From Streptomyces rubellomurinus (GTDB taxonomy: Bacteria > Actinomycetota > Actinomycetes > Streptomycetales > Streptomycetaceae): a stretch of 48,991 nucleotides of DNA. Below, one piece after another: positions 42,825 to 48,991 of this stretch. Location of the stretch: the NCBI RefSeq assembly GCF_000961885.1, contig NZ_JZKH01000061.1, positions 1-48,991 on the forward strand. Reading direction: 5' to 3'. The notes beneath the pieces are model-generated. The model ran no database searches and had not been told where the DNA came from. It was given only the letters and a program-made list of their open reading frames with translations. Each line of letters starts with the position of its first letter. Position 1 is the stretch's first letter. A program made the position numbers and the translations under genes.

Positions 42825-43859
42825 GTGAAGAAGGCAGCCCATCTGGCTCTGGCAGGCGTCCTGGCGCCCTTCGGAGTGGTCCTTGGCATCGCGCTCGCCG
42901 GCGGAGGAGCCGCCGCCGCCACCCCGACCGCCGCCGCCGCGAACAGCGGGTTGGGCTGCTTCAAACCGGTGGCACCCGGGCAGATCACCGCGGACGGACA
43001 GCAACTGACCACGGAGCAGATCAACAACGGCCAGATCATCTACCAGGTCTCAGTCCAGCTCCAGCTCCAGCCGCAGGCAGCGGTGGTCGCAATCGCGACC
43101 GCCCTGCAAGAGTCGACGTTGCGGAACCTCAACTCCGGTGACCTGGACTCGCTCGGGCTGTTCCAGCAACGCCCGTCGCAGGGGTGGGGCTCGCCTACCC
43201 AGATCCTGGACCCCGTCTACGCCTCGACCAAGTTCTACGCCGCGCTGGTGAAGGTTCCGGGCTGGGAGACCCTGCCGGTCACCGTGGCCGCCCAGCGGGT
43301 TCAAGCGAGCGCGTTCCCCGACGCCTATGCGAAGTGGGAGGGCACCGCCCGGCAGCTGGTAGCCACCTACAGCGGGAACGCCACGGGCTGCTCCCAGGGC
43401 AACGGCGACGGTCAGACCACGACGGAGGCCACCAGTCTCCCGGCCGGCTTCTCCCTCCCCGCCGGAACACCCGTCCAGGTCGTCACCGCGATCAAGTTCG
43501 GCATCTCGAAGCTGGGCATGCCCTATCAGTGGGGCGGAACCGGCGATCCGAGCTACGACTGCTCCGGCCTGATGCTGCGCGCCTACGAGGCCGCCGGCAT
43601 CACCATCCACAGGACCACCTTCGAGCAGGTCTTCGACGGCACGCCGGTCTACGGCGCATCACAGCTCAAGCCGGGCGACCTGATCTTCCTCGCCGGGACG
43701 GACGGCACGCCGACCTCGCCCGGTCACGTCGGGATGTACCTCGGGTCGAACCTCGTCCTGGACGCGCCGCGGACGGGCAAGAACATCCAGATCACGAACT
43801 TCACCGGCGGCTACTGGGACAAGCAGGCGGTTGCCTTCCGCCGAATCATGCCGTCCTGA
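42825..43859 (+). CDS. NlpC/P60 cell-wall hydrolase with lysozyme-like N-terminus
   Basis: 344 residues. An N-terminal signal/anchor (~5-33) precedes a lysozyme-like region with E97 in TALQES and SLGLFQQRPSQGWG (~109-123). Residues ~215-344 are an NlpC/P60 domain with catalytic Cys246 in YDCSGLMLRA and His301 in GHVGMYLG. This is the VirB1-like wall-opening enzyme of a Gram-positive transfer system. The GTG at 42825 has a GAGGTG site; a start 16 codons earlier is less likely. Confidence 0.9.
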   Translation: MKKAAHLALAGVLAPFGVVLGIALAGGGAAAATPTAAAANSGLGCFKPVAPGQITADGQQLTTEQINNGQIIYQVSVQLQLQPQAAVVAIATALQESTLRNLNSGDLDSLGLFQQRPSQGWGSPTQILDPVYASTKFYAALVKVPGWETLPVTVAAQRVQASAFPDAYAKWEGTARQLVATYSGNATGCSQGNGDGQTTTEATSLPAGFSLPAGTPVQVVTAIKFGISKLGMPYQWGGTGDPSYDCSGLMLRAYEAAGITIHRTTFEQVFDGTPVYGASQLKPGDLIFLAGTDGTPTSPGHVGMYLGSNLVLDAPRTGKNIQITNFTGGYWDKQAVAFRRIMPS

Positions 43860-44033
43860 TGTGGTTTCTCCTGGCGCTCCGCGCCTTCTCATCAGTCGTG
43901 CGTCTGCCTTGCGCGGCGCGCAGGACCCGGGAGAAGACCCACAGGCCGGAGGCACGCTCCGGATCCCTCTAAACCGGTCGAGGGACATTTGGGTTGTTCG
44001 ATGTGTTTTAGGGCGGCTTGTACCGTAGGTGGC

Positions 44034-44588
44034 ATGTGTGTGGATATTCGTACTGTGCTGCGAAAGCAGGAGGAACAGCTGCGGCGCTTTCGCCAGGACC
44101 TGTTCTCTACGGAGCCAGCCGATAGCGGCCTGGCCTCCGTTCTGCCCACAACCGTGCTGGAGCAGTTGCGGGCAGAGGGAAGGACGGTGCCGCACCGTTT
44201 CGGACCAGTGCGCTCCGTGACCGACCGGAATGCTGTCCTCAGCATCGTCGGGGACATCATCGACCAGGCCGTACTGCTGGAGCGCCCTGGACGGGAGGGA
44301 GCTGTGCTGACACTGTCGGTCGCCGCGCGGCACAAGCAGCTCGGCACTCGCCAGGCAGTTGACCCGCAGGAGGCGAGGGCCTGGGTGGAAGCGATCGTGG
44401 GCCCCAAGTGGCTGCCGCACTTCTACGCTGCCGGGGCCCTGAGCGGCTCCACCTCCGGCGGGACCTCAACGTCGGGGCGGTTGACGACGCAGTACTTCTA
44501 CCTGTTCCTGGGTGCTGATGGCGTCCCGCAGGCCGAGCCAGAACACCAGCTCGGCGTGCAGTTGACCTCGCTCGCCCCTGCGCCCTGA
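44034..44588 (+). CDS. Hypothetical protein
   Basis: 184 residues, not recognised. The N-terminal ~40 residues are helical and charged (RKQEEQLRRFRQ), then mixed alpha/beta. No membrane segment or motif. The ATG follows AGGTGG; the leader sequence 43860-44033 is mainly non-coding and holds no gene I can support. Possible cargo of the element. Confidence 0.6.
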   Translation: MCVDIRTVLRKQEEQLRRFRQDLFSTEPADSGLASVLPTTVLEQLRAEGRTVPHRFGPVRSVTDRNAVLSIVGDIIDQAVLLERPGREGAVLTLSVAARHKQLGTRQAVDPQEARAWVEAIVGPKWLPHFYAAGALSGSTSGGTSTSGRLTTQYFYLFLGADGVPQAEPEHQLGVQLTSLAPAP

Positions 44589-44670
44589 CCATCACCAAAG
44601 CACACAGGGCATCGTTGCTTGATGCGGAACTAAGATCCGACGTGCAACTGATCGCGTCCGGGAGGACCCC

Positions 44671-44931
44671 ATGCTGATCCGGCTTCGTCGGCTACTCCGC
44701 GCGGCGGCCGGCCACCGCGACTGGCTGGTGCACGACGTTGAGCGCGGCATCGTACGTCGAGAGCGGACACGACGCGCCGCGGTCCGGTGGGGACACAGTT
44801 GGTTCGCCTTCCACGGCGATCCGAGCCTCGCGTTCATGATCCTGCCGGTCGATCGGTGCTCCCAGTGGGGCATCGATCCGACTGAGCCCGAGCTCTACCC
44901 AGGCGATGCCTACGCCAACGGTCCGCGTTAG
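44671..44931 (+). CDS. Small hypothetical protein
   Basis: 86 residues with a strong GGGAGG site. Basic N-terminus and a Trp/Phe-rich centre (GHSWFAFHGDPSL), ending in a Pro/Tyr-rich tail. Unrecognised. It runs into a bidirectional terminator at 44936. Confidence 0.6.
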   Translation: MLIRLRRLLRAAAGHRDWLVHDVERGIVRRERTRRAAVRWGHSWFAFHGDPSLAFMILPVDRCSQWGIDPTEPELYPGDAYANGPR

Positions 44932-44935
44932 CGCA

Positions 44936-44983
44936 GAGAAGGCCGGGGGCCTCACCGATCGCGGTGAGGCCCCCGGCCTTCTC
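44936..44983. terminator. Bidirectional terminator between convergent genes
   Basis: A perfect 21-base stem (arms 44936-44956 and 44963-44983, beginning GAGAAGGCCGGGGGC) with a 6-base loop. It sits between the stop at 44931 and the minus-strand gene ending at 44989, so it serves both. Confidence 0.85.
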
Positions 44984-44988
44984 TCTGC

Positions 44989-45210
44989 TCATTCCCTGGC
45001 GAGCGTTCCCTTGTCGGTGGTGGTCCACTCGACTCGTTCGGAGCGGCCGTCCGAACGCGGCCACTGGACGTGAACGCCTCCCGGGCGCACGTCGATGATC
45101 AGTCCGCGCAGGTACTGGCCGGAACCGTCCTTGGTGGTCGCCATCCAGTGCCGGCCTATCCAGGTGGTGGGAGGCTGCTTGGCGTAGCGGTCGTGGGTGA
45201 TGTTGTTCAT
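44989..45210 (-). CDS. Small hypothetical protein
   Basis: 73 residues with a CAGGAG site. A compact beta-rich pattern (LRGLIIDVRPGGVHVQWPRS) suggests a small barrel-like fold. No known domain. The first gene before the excisionase pair on the same strand, with ~145 bases between, so it may have its own promoter. Confidence 0.6.
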   Translation of the reverse strand: MNNITHDRYAKQPPTTWIGRHWMATTKDGSGQYLRGLIIDVRPGGVHVQWPRSDGRSERVEWTTTDKGTLARE

Positions 45211-45354
45211 TGGTGAACTCCTGTGGCGGTGGAGGCGGTTTCGGTTCCGTGGTGTCGGGAGGAGCGACATCTGGTCACGGTGGATGAGGCGGGGGCGGGC
45301 ATCCCTCCGGACCGGTCGGCCGGCGAGAGGGGACACTGACCCGCCGCTGTCGCG

Positions 45355-45585
45355 TCATCGCACTTCCCTGTTCCATCCGCAGCTGTCGCGCACCAGGCCC
45401 GCCGAGGCCCAGAGCCTGACGTCGGACGGCCGGTAGCGCCGCAGGCCGTCAGTGCTCTCGGTGTACCTGGGGCCGGTGCCGACAGCAGCCAGGTCCCGCA
45501 GGTCCGTGCTCGTGATGCCGAGGTAGATCGCCGCGTCGTCCACGGACCACCACGGGCGGCGAGTCGTGCAGCGCTGTCGCTTCAT
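45355..45585 (-). CDS. Excisionase-like winged-HTH protein (second copy)
   Basis: 76 residues with an excisionase/MerR-like helix-turn-helix (WSVDDAAIYLGITSTDLRDL) and the recognition-wing pattern GTGPRYTESTDGLRRYRPSD. It is a paralog of the overlapping gene at 45582: both share a GTGPR motif and RY-DV ending. The start is chosen at 45585, where it overlaps the neighbour's stop (ATGA). One of the pair is probably the recombination directionality factor. Confidence 0.75.
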   Translation of the reverse strand: MKRQRCTTRRPWWSVDDAAIYLGITSTDLRDLAAVGTGPRYTESTDGLRRYRPSDVRLWASAGLVRDSCGWNREVR

Positions 45586-45776
45586 CGCTTGCTCCCCGTG
45601 TCGGAGGAGCGGCCTTCCAGCCACTGCCGCACGTCGTGCGGGTCGTACCGCCTGCATCGCCCGACCTTGTAGCTCCGCGGCCCGGTGCCCTTCCAGTTCA
45701 TCTGGTAGATCGTCTGCGTCGGCACGCCCAGGAACTCCGCGAGCTCCTTCAAGGTCCACAACCTGTCCGTACTCAT
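45582..45776 (-). CDS. Excisionase-like winged-HTH protein (first copy)
   Basis: 64 residues starting MSTDRLWTLKELAEFLGVPT, then QTIYQMNWKGTGPRSYKVGR and ending RRYDPHDVRQWLEG, the typical AlpA/Xis layout. It probably directs the integrase toward excision. The ribosome site is weak. The upstream region holds the TGTC-N5-GACA operators, so it is likely repressed by the XRE gene at 46032. Confidence 0.8.
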   Translation of the reverse strand: MSTDRLWTLKELAEFLGVPTQTIYQMNWKGTGPRSYKVGRCRRYDPHDVRQWLEGRSSDTGSKR

Positions 45777-45798
45777 GAGCACTCACATCTCGTCCATG

Positions 45799-46017
45799 TG
45801 TCATTTCGACAACTCTGCTTGTCGTTTGGACAACCGAGATGAGCATCAGGCAGTGCCTGCCTAGTTGTCAATACGACATTCAAAGTTGTCGTTTCGACAA
45901 TCAAACCCAGGAGCCCTGCGCTTGCCGAGGGGTGATTGTCGAATCGACAGCCGCAGGGCGTTGCGAAGTTGTCGATTGCGCAATCGAGAGGTGATGAGTA
46001 GAGTCGCCGATACGACA
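45799..46017. promoter_or_regulatory. Array of seven TGTC-N5-GACA operators
   Basis: Palindromic 13-bp sites at 45799, 45820, 45866, 45887 and 45937 are exact TGTC-N5-GACA; those at 45970 (TGTCGATTGCGCA) and 46005 (CGCCGATACGACA) are imperfect. Two pairs have a 21-base centre-to-centre spacing, i.e. two helical turns. The array fills the divergent promoter between the excisionase pair and the XRE gene, a lambda-like switch layout. The XRE protein at 46032 is the likely ligand. Confidence 0.8.
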
Positions 46018-46031
46018 AGCAAGGAGGCCAG

Positions 46032-46649
46032 ATGTCGAGCGACTCGGCCCCGCCGACCCTGTCGGTGAGCGACGCAGTGGCGCTTCGGGTGAAGGAGGCC
46101 CGGAATCGACGCGGATGGACCATGAAGCAACTAGCAGCCGCCTGCCACGATGCTGGCGCGACGAAGTTGACGGCCCCCGTCCTGGCCAACATCGAGACGG
46201 GTCGGCGTGACGCGAACGGCGTTCGGCGGCGCGAGCTGTCGATCGACGAAGTCGTGGCCCTCGCAGTGGCGTTGGACATCTCGCCGATGCATCTGCTGGG
46301 CCTTCCGGAAGAGGCCGAACCCGGCACGACGGTTCTGCTGACTCCAGAAGTGGCAGTCAGCGATGGCGAGTTGCTGATGGAGTGGTTCTGCGGACAGAAG
46401 GCGCTGCCCCAAAGCGACTCCAGGCAGTTCTACTCGACAGCCATCCAACGGAGGCCGGCTGGCGACAGCCAACAGGCCCTCGCCGACTTCACCAGCTCGG
46501 TTCTCCAGGACCGGGCCGCCGCGATGACCGCAGCCTTCAACTCGGAGATGGCGGCGACCATGGCGAAGATCAACGCTGCGGTTCGGTCGGGCGCAAGCCC
46601 GGAGGAACTCGCTGCCCTGCTCAACCCGGACGACTCCGGCTCGAAGTAG
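46032..46649 (+). CDS. XRE-type repressor of the excision switch
   Basis: 205 residues. HTH_XRE in residues ~18-75 (RRGWTMKQLAAAC; ANIETGRRDANGVRRRELSI) with a helical C-terminal region (~125-195) that may multimerise. ATG with a strong AAGGAGG site. It is divergent from the excisionase genes and separated by the operator array, so it likely represses excision and itself. No LexA-like cleavage motif is seen, so induction would have to be by another signal. Confidence 0.8.
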   Translation: MSSDSAPPTLSVSDAVALRVKEARNRRGWTMKQLAAACHDAGATKLTAPVLANIETGRRDANGVRRRELSIDEVVALAVALDISPMHLLGLPEEAEPGTTVLLTPEVAVSDGELLMEWFCGQKALPQSDSRQFYSTAIQRRPAGDSQQALADFTSSVLQDRAAAMTAAFNSEMAATMAKINAAVRSGASPEELAALLNPDDSGSK

Positions 46650-46789
46650 GGCCCTGCATCACCAGGCGTTCGGCACGGCCGCAGCGCCAGTTCAGCGAAC
46701 CCGATTGCGCGACCGACCGGTCCCGCACCCGTACGGGCAGAGAAGAGGAAGTCTTATGGCATGCACTCATCAACGATTGGCAGCACACC

Positions 46790-47311
46790 ATGCTCCACGC
46801 TCGGATCGAGGACCGCGGTAGGCACGCGGACTACCTGCTGGCCGCCGCACGCGCTCGTACGGCCGGCCGCACCCCTCCCGCCCGCTACCGCGTGCGCTGG
46901 CGCGACGAGGCGGGCACGTTCCACAGCCTGAGCTTGCCGACCGCACACCTCGCGGCAGCCGTGCGCGTCGACATCGCCCGCGGCCGGGCTCCACTGACGC
47001 TTGGCGATCTCGTCGACCGCTGGTCCTCCCTCCCCGTGCGGTCTTCCCGACCTGGGGCGCCGAAGTTCCCGAACCGCCGACCGCTCGACAGGCACGTGCT
47101 GCCGCGCCTTGGACGCAGGCTCGCCATCACGATCACGCGGGCGGACGTCGAGCGCCTGATGTCGGCCCTGCGCGCAGAGGACCAACTCAGCGCCGCCACG
47201 ATCAACAGCGTCCTCGCCGCGCTCAAGCGGGCCCTTGAACACGCCGTCCGCCACGGCCACGTGCCCAGCAACCCAGCGCTCGGCATCCGGCCGCTCCCTC
47301 GGCCGGCCTGA
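46790..47311 (+). CDS. Free-standing integrase N-terminal domain
   Basis: 173 residues that align with the first ~180 of the full integrase just downstream: IEDR, GR.PP, RVRW and the NPA(L/I)G boundary. It holds the arm-binding and SAM-like core-binding domains but stops right before the catalytic domain. DNA around the two ATG codons also aligns without frameshift. It might be the remnant of a partial integrase duplication or a regulator that occupies arm sites. Weak ribosome site. No catalytic R, H or Y is present. Confidence 0.75.
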   Translation: MLHARIEDRGRHADYLLAAARARTAGRTPPARYRVRWRDEAGTFHSLSLPTAHLAAAVRVDIARGRAPLTLGDLVDRWSSLPVRSSRPGAPKFPNRRPLDRHVLPRLGRRLAITITRADVERLMSALRAEDQLSAATINSVLAALKRALEHAVRHGHVPSNPALGIRPLPRPA

Positions 47312-47496
47312 TCTCCGGCACAGCACCCGACCTCTGGCCCTCCCCCTGTCACACCGCGCCGGCGTCCCCTCCTGCGCAGTGTGCAGACCATCGATAAACC
47401 ATGCCACCCGAAATGCGGCAGAAGTCGCGTATCCAAACGGGCAGAAAGAAGGAATGGATATGACCATGAACGTTGCAAAGCAGATCCAGGTGATTC

Positions 47497-48750
47497 ATGT
47501 CCCGCGTATGGATAGAAGACCGCATTAACCACGCCGCTTACAAAGAGGCTGTCGCGAAGGCAAAGCCGACTGGGCGTAAGCCTCCCGGGCGATTCCGAGT
47601 TCGCTGGTACGACCCGAGCGGGAAGCCTCGGATGTTGACCTTCCTCAGGAAGATCGACGCCGAATCCAAGCGAACCGAAATCGAGAGCACCCTCGGCCTC
47701 GGAACGTACCGGGACCCGAAGGCCGGCCGCACCAAGGTGGCCGAGATCGCGGAGAGCTGGTTCGCCTCCAAGGTCGACGTCCGCCGGTCGACCCGCAGCC
47801 GCTACCGGGGCGTCCTCGACCTCCACGTGATTCCCCGCTGGGGCACCACCGCAGTCGCCGATGTACAGCACGAAGACATCGTGACCTGGCTGGGCACCAT
47901 CATGTCGGACTCGGTCGCCTCCGGCTCCCCGCTGAGCGCGGCGACCATCCGGAAAATCTGGGTCGTCCTCAAGGGCGTCCTCGGCTATGCGGTCCGGACG
48001 AAGAAGATCGCGCACAACCCCGCCATCGGGGTGCCGCTCCCCCGATACACGCCCGCCGAACACGTCTACCTAACAGACGTGCAAGTGGAAGCCCTTGCAG
48101 AAGCCTGCGGAGAATACCGGGCCCTGATTCTCTTCTTGGCCTACACCGGAGTTCGCTGGGGTGAGGCGACGGCGGTTCAGATCAAGCATGTCGACCTGAA
48201 ATCCAGGCGCGTCAGGATTGCGCAAACATGGGGATCGGATAAGGGGAAGCTGTACCTGGAGGACAGCCCCAAGAACCACGAACGAAGGTCCGTTCCAATC
48301 CCGGCGTTTCTCATTTCCGAGCTGGCCAAGCTTATTGCCGGGAGAAAGCCGGAGGAATACCTCTTCGTCGCACCGCGCGGTGGCGTCCTGATGATCCGAA
48401 ACTTCATGCGGAGGCACTTTAAGGGCGCGCTCATAACGGCTGGACTTGGCGAGCTGGGAATTACCCTGCACAAACTCCGGCACACTGCGGCCTCGCTGGC
48501 GATTGCCAGTGGAGCCGACGTCAAGGTGGTCCAGACGATGCTCGGACACAAGACCGCGACGCTGACCTTGGACACGTACGGTCACCTCTGGCCAGACCGC
48601 TTGGACGAGGTCTCCGACCGGCTCGACGCCCAGCGCACCAAGGCGCTGGAGAAGGCCAGAAAGAAGGCCGAGAAGGCGGCGCGCAAGGCCCGGGAGCTGG
48701 CCGAGCAGCTGGCGGCCCTGGAGGCCGGTGATCTGGCCGCCGCAGCCTGA
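47497..48750 (+). CDS. int: Tyrosine-type site-specific integrase
   Basis: 417 residues. An AP2-like arm-binding N-terminus (IEDRINHAAYKEAVA), a SAM-like core-binding domain (~80-175) and a catalytic domain with R220 (GVRWGEA), H325-R328 (HKLRH), H351 (LGHKT) and Y361 (DTYGHLWP). A Lys/Arg-rich tail ends the protein. All catalytic residues are present, so it should be active. It lies next to tRNA-Thr, the expected attachment site. The ATG at 47497 follows AGGTGATTC. The intergenic stretch 47312-47496 holds nothing clear. Confidence 0.93.
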   Translation: MSRVWIEDRINHAAYKEAVAKAKPTGRKPPGRFRVRWYDPSGKPRMLTFLRKIDAESKRTEIESTLGLGTYRDPKAGRTKVAEIAESWFASKVDVRRSTRSRYRGVLDLHVIPRWGTTAVADVQHEDIVTWLGTIMSDSVASGSPLSAATIRKIWVVLKGVLGYAVRTKKIAHNPAIGVPLPRYTPAEHVYLTDVQVEALAEACGEYRALILFLAYTGVRWGEATAVQIKHVDLKSRRVRIAQTWGSDKGKLYLEDSPKNHERRSVPIPAFLISELAKLIAGRKPEEYLFVAPRGGVLMIRNFMRRHFKGALITAGLGELGITLHKLRHTAASLAIASGADVKVVQTMLGHKTATLTLDTYGHLWPDRLDEVSDRLDAQRTKALEKARKKAEKAARKARELAEQLAALEAGDLAAAA

Positions 48751-48776
48751 TGTGTGCTGAATGTGTGCCGGGAACC

Positions 48777-48813
48777 GTTGAGGGCCGACACCCTTCCGGG
48801 GTCGGCCCTCAAC
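48777..48813 (+). terminator. Integrase terminator
   Basis: GTTGAGGGCCGAC pairs perfectly (13 bases) with GTCGGCCCTCAAC across an 11-base loop, 27 bases after the integrase stop and 24 bases before the tRNA 3' end. It probably also shields the tRNA gene from the element's transcription. Confidence 0.85.
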
Positions 48814-48836
48814 TTCCCTGCCATGTATGCGAGTTG

Positions 48837-48882
48837 TGGAGCCCCCTGTCGGGTTCGAACCGACGACCCCCGCTTTACAAGA
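48837..48882. other. Inferred attachment site end (tRNA 3' part)
   Basis: The 3' half of tRNA-Thr adjacent to the integrase is where the att core of such elements normally lies. I cannot fix its boundary, because the other copy is not in the window. The 3' part of the tRNA should reappear at the far end of the element. Position is inferred from gene context. Confidence 0.5.
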
Positions 48883-48913
48883 GCGGTGCTCTGGCCAGCT
48901 GAGCTAAGGAGGC
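48837..48913 (-). tRNA. tRNA-Thr(TGT)
   Basis: A 77-base gene on the minus strand including an encoded CCA. The acceptor arm is GCCTCCT with AGGGGGC, the T arm contains GGTTCGAACC, and the anticodon loop CTTGTAA holds anticodon TGT (48877-48879) for the ACA codon. The 3' end faces the integrase, as expected for a tRNA used as an integration site. The gene is intact, so integration appears to restore it. Confidence 0.93.
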
Positions 48914-48991
48914 ACGGTGGCCGTCCGCGATGGATCACGGCGGCACCGGGGGCAGTCTACCGGGCCGGGGTGTCGGGGTGGGGGGATATCC

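Noticed and set aside
45799..46017. CRISPR-like array
   Set aside because: The repeats are short palindromes with irregular spacing and no spacers of constant length; they fit operator sites.

Overview
This is high-GC actinobacterial DNA, most likely Streptomyces or Kitasatospora. The evidence is strong G/C third-position bias, many GTG starts, GTGA/ATGA overlaps, and Scr1-type XRE/DUF397 and LuxR regulators. Nearly all of the window looks like the right-hand part of an integrative and conjugative element (ICE). The right end has a complete tyrosine integrase (47497-48750) ending at a perfect terminator hairpin, 24 bp before the 3' end of a tRNA-Thr(TGT) gene (48837-48913, minus strand), which is a classic attachment site. 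The left end of the element is not in the window.

Layout from left to right. (1) 1-4537, minus strand: a Fic toxin/VbhA-type antitoxin pair, two unknown genes, and a ParB-like gene that appears split by a 73-bp partial duplication. (2) 4935-19556, minus strand: a class I lanthipeptide cluster of the FxLD type. It has a precursor with an FDLD leader motif and three Cys in the core, a full-length LanB dehydratase, a LanC cyclase, an FxLD-system isoaspartate-type methyltransferase fused to a LanB-like domain, a STAND ATPase/TPR protein, a GH15 glycosidase, a LuxR regulator, a degenerate Mur ligase and a roadblock protein. (3) 19942-22142, plus strand: a TPR protein and an NAD(P)-dependent dehydrogenase. 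(4) 22212-28710, minus strand: a second, unusual RiPP-like cluster with NUDIX, radical SAM/SPASM, a Cys-rich unknown, a 2OG-Fe(II) oxygenase, a P-loop kinase, a protein-kinase-like enzyme, a 45-residue candidate precursor and an HExxH-type peptide-modification enzyme. (5) 28894-30657: a histidine-kinase-like ATPase divergent from an XRE/DUF397 pair.

(6) 30805-41422, minus strand: a tightly overlapping conjugation operon (VirB2-like small membrane protein, anchored protein, TrbL/VirB6-like channel, SCO6880 protein, VirB4-like ATPase, TraG/VirD4 coupling protein, three replication/transfer accessory proteins and a small unknown). (7) 41731-43859, plus strand: an EspR-like regulator and an NlpC/P60 wall hydrolase. 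A repeated motif (TTCACTTTGGYTRA) sits in both promoter regions. (8) 44034-48750: small unknown genes, two overlapping excisionase-like wHTH proteins, an array of seven TGTC-N5-GACA operators, an XRE repressor, a free-standing integrase N-terminal domain, and the integrase.

My working picture is a T4SS-type ICE carrying two peptide natural-product pathways as cargo. The EspR-like regulator probably controls transfer, and the TGTC-N5-GACA repressor probably controls excision. The relaxase, oriT and second att site are not visible here. The most novel parts are the 22-29 kb RiPP-like cluster, the FxLD precursor with its Asp-Gly site, the operator array and the split/duplicated genes.
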